Translations under genes and position numbers: made by a program
The notes under the pieces: generated by a model
What the model was told of the DNA's origin: nothing
What the model saw: only the letters and a program-made list of their open reading frames with translations
Databases searched by the model: none
In this document: one piece after another, positions 26,896 to 30,203 of the stretch
How the letters are laid out: each line of letters opens with the position of its first letter
Position numbering within the stretch: the stretch's first letter is position 1
Source of the DNA: a virus
Virus record (IMG/VR): IMGVR_UViG_3300047274_000161
Span: 1-30,203 of that record
Length of the DNA stretch: 30,203 nt
Reading direction: 5' to 3' (one strand)

Positions 26896-29800
26896 TGGCT
26901 GTCACACCATCACCGTTTTCTAAGACGGCTAGCAAGGCTCTGCCCAAGGGATATGGGTTCGACGAGAATGGTAATCCGATTTATGTTAAAGCGGATGGGA
27001 CTATTCGACAGTTGGGTGTTGGCGGTAAAGGTGGTAAGGGCGACGGTAAAACGACCTTTGCTCAGGAACAAACCCGTTTAGAAAACAGAACTAAGCAGGT
27101 TGTTTCGGGGTTGGCTGCTAATTCTGCTTTGAGTTTTGCTCAGCAGTCTAAGGCTCGTGCCGCCGCATTGGAAATTGCGGCTGGCGGTAAGGCATCCGTT
27201 AAGGATAGGGGGGTTTTGGGCGACCTGCTTAGCGCAGTATCCAAGGTTCCTGTCTCCGCCGCGAAGGGTGCATTCAACATCTATTCCAAGGCTGTTGAGC
27301 CATTCCAGTCTGCTGGTCAATCCTTCACAAAGGAATTGACCGACTTGATGTCAGGTCGTGGGTTCAGCCTTGACGACCTTGTTGCGCAGTCGCGCATGGA
27401 TAACTTTAAGGCTGCTGATGCACTGGGCATTAAGAATAAATGGGTTCGTGGTATTGGCAACTTTGCGTTGGATACTATTTTTGACCCAACAACTTATTTG
27501 ACTTTGGGTGCGAGTGCCGCCTCTAAGGCGACACGATTTGCTTTGGCATCCAAGGCTGCTTTGCTTGTGCCAAAGTATCCAGAACTTAAGCCTTTGTTGT
27601 CTAATGTTGCTCGTTATGGTGCTACGGCTATTCCCAAGAATATTCGTGAGGCTGAAGGTATTGCCGCTGGAGTAAAGTATATGGGTAAGGAAATTCCTTA
27701 TACTAGTGGTTTGGCTAAGGCTTGGCGTTATACTTTGGCTCCTGTCCGCGCAACGATTGGCGATGTTGTCGCAAGTACTGGTCCTGGTCGTTTGGCACTA
27801 CAAAAGACTACTACTGAGTCTTTGAAGGATTTGACTCTTAAGGGTTTTGGTCGCGCTGCGACACAAAACATTTATAAGCCCGAGTTTGTTCAGGGTCTTA
27901 TGGAGATGTCTGCTAGCGATTGGGCAAAGGGTACATTTTCGGCTACGCTACGACAGTCCATTGGTGAAATTGCTACCATGATGGACAACGCCCGCGAAGC
28001 GGGGTTGACCGATGAAACGATTGGTCAAGTTTACCGCGCTATTGAACATGGCAGCGATGACGGTCTGAGCGAACCAGCAAAGGAAGTTTATTCGGCCTAC
28101 AAGGGTTGGTCGAATAAGTTGCGGAACGAAGTTGTTGCGCTTCAACGCAATCTTAGCGACACCTATGGTTTGACTGTAGCAGAAATGGGTTATATTGATA
28201 ACCACATTTTCCATAAGATTACACCAGAAGCAAAGGCATGGACTCTTGGTAGTGATACCGTTACTCGTTCGGGGTATCGTTCAGCGGAATTGACGGAGCG
28301 TGATTTGCTGGAGTCTAGTGGTACTTTAATGTTCCGCAAGATTCGCCCACCCGTGGTTGATGAGGCTGGCAATGTTATTAGCAAATCCAAGTTCCTTGGA
28401 CGAGAAGTTGACGACGCCACGATTGACGGTCTTAATAAGATTTCGATGGAGGAAGTCGGATTCAAATGGTTTGAGGATGACCTTGGTTCGATTGCGCAGG
28501 GCTATGCTGAAAGCATCGCCCGCGCCAAGAGCCGTATTGCATATGTGGACCGCGCTATGGCGTTCGGTGCAGATGCTATCAAGCCAACAATCATCAAAGA
28601 GATTGTTAAGGATGAAGAACTTGTTGCCGACTTGACCCGTATTAGCAAGATTCTGACAAAGACACAGAAGTCTCTTAGGGCGAAGGTGCGTAATCAGGCT
28701 AGGTTGGCTGGTACGCGTGAAGGTGTAGCATCTGCCGCTGATGATTTCGCTAAGATTTTGGATGATGTTCTCGAGGGTCGTTATGTTGAGAAGACCCTTA
28801 GGGATGGCGAGATTGATGATATTACGAATCAGTTGGATGAGGTTTGGGATATTATTGAGTCTGCCCGTTTGAAGAGCCTTAGGGTTTCGCAGGATGCTAA
28901 GGGTGAGTTTGATGATTTGTGGGGCGGTTATCTTCGTGCCGCCGAGGAGTTGCGTGATGCGTTGGCTGGTAATACTTCTAGCCGTTATGCGTTGCTTCAG
29001 GATTTCCGCACCGAGTATGCCCGTTTGGCTGGTGTCTCCGCTGATGCTTCGGAACTTGAGGGCAAGAATCTTGAATGGTTTGCTGAGCGTATTAAGCGTA
29101 TGATGAATGGCGGTAAGTCTGAACCAAGGGAGCAGGCACGCTTGTTGGCTGAGCGCACGCGGTTGCGTGCGTCATTGGATGAGATGCCAAGTGGCGCACA
29201 GTTTGATTCTAGCCGTCAAAGGATTGTGGATGAATTGGACCGCGTAGACAGGGAACTGGAAGCGGTGCGTGTTTTGGGTGATGTCCGTGAGTCCGCTAGT
29301 TACGCTAATGATGGTGTGATTTGGGGTTCTGTTCCCGATGCCACTGATGTTGAAGCACCATTTCAGGTTTGGACAACCAAGCCTGTTGATGATGAGTTTG
29401 GTACTTTTAGTCGTATGCCTGACAGTTTGATGGGTCATGCTATCCCCGAAGAAGATTTGGTGGATTTGCGCAATCCCGAGATGATGCAAAGTTTGTTGAG
29501 TGCTGATACTATTTCTGACACCATCAATAGGGTTTGGCGTGAAGCCGGCATTGAGGACCCAACTTGGGCTAGCGTGGTTGATTCTGCTATCGCTAATGGT
29601 GGTGTTGTTGATGATACGCTTCGTATTGTCAGCCCCGCTAAGGCTGATTTCCTTGAGGGTGTTTTTGATTTCCAGCGCATGATTGATGACGCGGTTGAAC
29701 AGGGCGTGGATTTGACCGAGTTTGAAATTGAAAGTTTCTTCGGTTGGTTGCGTGAGAACTTTCAGGCTGTAGCCGCCGAGTTTTCCATTGATAACAGCGA

Positions 29801-30203
29801 TGTCGTTGCTGACACGATGCTGAATAACTTTATTCGTGGGATGACCGATGATGCTGTTGATAGCGGTTTCCGTGGTTCACTTGTTCCTATGCGCACTATT
29901 TTCCCCGATTTGGATGGCATCAGTTCGGAGTGGGCTGTTGTTCTTCCGAAGGATACGCCGACCCCTGCGGTTGGTATGGGTTTGACGGACGAGTGGCAGT
30001 CTGTTCAGGACAATCCGTTGGCTCGTAAGTTGTTGGATGGTTCTACCGAGTCTTATGAGTTGGATTTGATGTCGCAAGGCGATGCCTTGCGTACAGAAGG
30101 TTTGGACCTTCAGGCTCTTCAGCAGTCTCGTGACGAGTTGGCTAAGCAGTTGGATTCTATTACGAATCCCGCTGATGAACTTTTGGACCGCGCAAGAGCA
30201 GCG
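26895..30203 (+). CDS. Giant internal virion (ejection-like) protein, open at the window edge
   Basis: Open from ATG 26895 (TAATG overlap) with no stop up to the window edge: 1103 codons are visible and the end is missing. N-terminal Gly/Lys-rich linker (GVGGKGGKGDGK), then long helices. GYIDNHIFHKITPEA (about residues 434-448) recalls the YFPH-type motif of large phage virion polyproteins. Long charged helical segments follow (LTKTQKSLRAKVRNQARLA). No lytic or protease motif was found in the visible part. Its length and place as the last virion gene fit the largest ejection protein of podoviruses. Confidence 0.75.
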   Translation, partial: MAVTPSPFSKTASKALPKGYGFDENGNPIYVKADGTIRQLGVGGKGGKGDGKTTFAQEQTRLENRTKQVVSGLAANSALSFAQQSKARAAALEIAAGGKASVKDRGVLGDLLSAVSKVPVSAAKGAFNIYSKAVEPFQSAGQSFTKELTDLMSGRGFSLDDLVAQSRMDNFKAADALGIKNKWVRGIGNFALDTIFDPTTYLTLGASAASKATRFALASKAALLVPKYPELKPLLSNVARYGATAIPKNIREAEGIAAGVKYMGKEIPYTSGLAKAWRYTLAPVRATIGDVVASTGPGRLALQKTTTESLKDLTLKGFGRAATQNIYKPEFVQGLMEMSASDWAKGTFSATLRQSIGEIATMMDNAREAGLTDETIGQVYRAIEHGSDDGLSEPAKEVYSAYKGWSNKLRNEVVALQRNLSDTYGLTVAEMGYIDNHIFHKITPEAKAWTLGSDTVTRSGYRSAELTERDLLESSGTLMFRKIRPPVVDEAGNVISKSKFLGREVDDATIDGLNKISMEEVGFKWFEDDLGSIAQGYAESIARAKSRIAYVDRAMAFGADAIKPTIIKEIVKDEELVADLTRISKILTKTQKSLRAKVRNQARLAGTREGVASAADDFAKILDDVLEGRYVEKTLRDGEIDDITNQLDEVWDIIESARLKSLRVSQDAKGEFDDLWGGYLRAAEELRDALAGNTSSRYALLQDFRTEYARLAGVSADASELEGKNLEWFAERIKRMMNGGKSEPREQARLLAERTRLRASLDEMPSGAQFDSSRQRIVDELDRVDRELEAVRVLGDVRESASYANDGVIWGSVPDATDVEAPFQVWTTKPVDDEFGTFSRMPDSLMGHAIPEEDLVDLRNPEMMQSLLSADTISDTINRVWREAGIEDPTWASVVDSAIANGGVVDDTLRIVSPAKADFLEGVFDFQRMIDDAVEQGVDLTEFEIESFFGWLRENFQAVAAEFSIDNSDVVADTMLNNFIRGMTDDAVDSGFRGSLVPMRTIFPDLDGISSEWAVVLPKDTPTPAVGMGLTDEWQSVQDNPLARKLLDGSTESYELDLMSQGDALRTEGLDLQALQQSRDELAKQLDSITNPADELLDRARAA

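Overview
This window is part of a tailed double-stranded DNA bacteriophage genome, most likely a podovirus from an aquatic habitat. Structural proteins dominate: large terminase, portal, scaffold, HK97-fold major capsid protein, a head-tail adaptor, a P22 gp10/T7 gp12-like tail nozzle and three long internal virion proteins. No tail tube, tape measure or baseplate gene is visible. Several small virion proteins resemble, from memory, families common in uncultured marine and freshwater phages. The strong GGAGG ribosome sites, frequent GTG starts and a perfect TGTGA-N6-TCACA site would suit an actinobacterial host, but the host is inference only. No integrase, full tRNA, transposon or CRISPR array is seen.

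Layout. The left arm (about 1-8000, minus strand) holds early, DNA-metabolism and accessory genes: a RecB/Cas4-like PD-(D/E)XK nuclease, a DUF3846-like protein, a MoxR/CobS-type AAA+ ATPase coupled to a DUF7192-like partner, a YubB (DUF1281)-like protein, and a string of very small zinc-ribbon or acidic, tryptophan-rich proteins. Many junctions are TAATG, TGATG or GTGA overlaps. The short gaps carry unusual structured leaders: paired hairpins with an AACGG-type loop, four copies of a 27-bp repeat, and a 44-nt tRNA-like element. A regulatory region with no convincing gene spans about 7937-8461 and ends at a bidirectional terminator (8463-8492).

A second leftward operon (9547 to 8524) encodes five small proteins, most of them very basic. 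A divergent control region (9548-9783) separates it from the right arm. The rightward arm starts with a small-terminase-like gene and runs through fibre-associated proteins, a lysis cassette (holin, M15 peptidase, lysozyme), large terminase, portal, scaffold, capsid and a terminator. It continues with a block of Lys/Arg-rich proteins, connector and nozzle genes, and internal virion proteins. The last gene (over 1100 codons) runs off the right edge.

Two features cut across the arms. The octamer AGGGAACA recurs in most larger gaps of the right arm and as a divergent pair in the control region. Two far-apart basic proteins share an N-terminal tag (AIQ-x-x-QGHPTGIIDD), which recalls the capsid-targeting peptides of T4 internal proteins.
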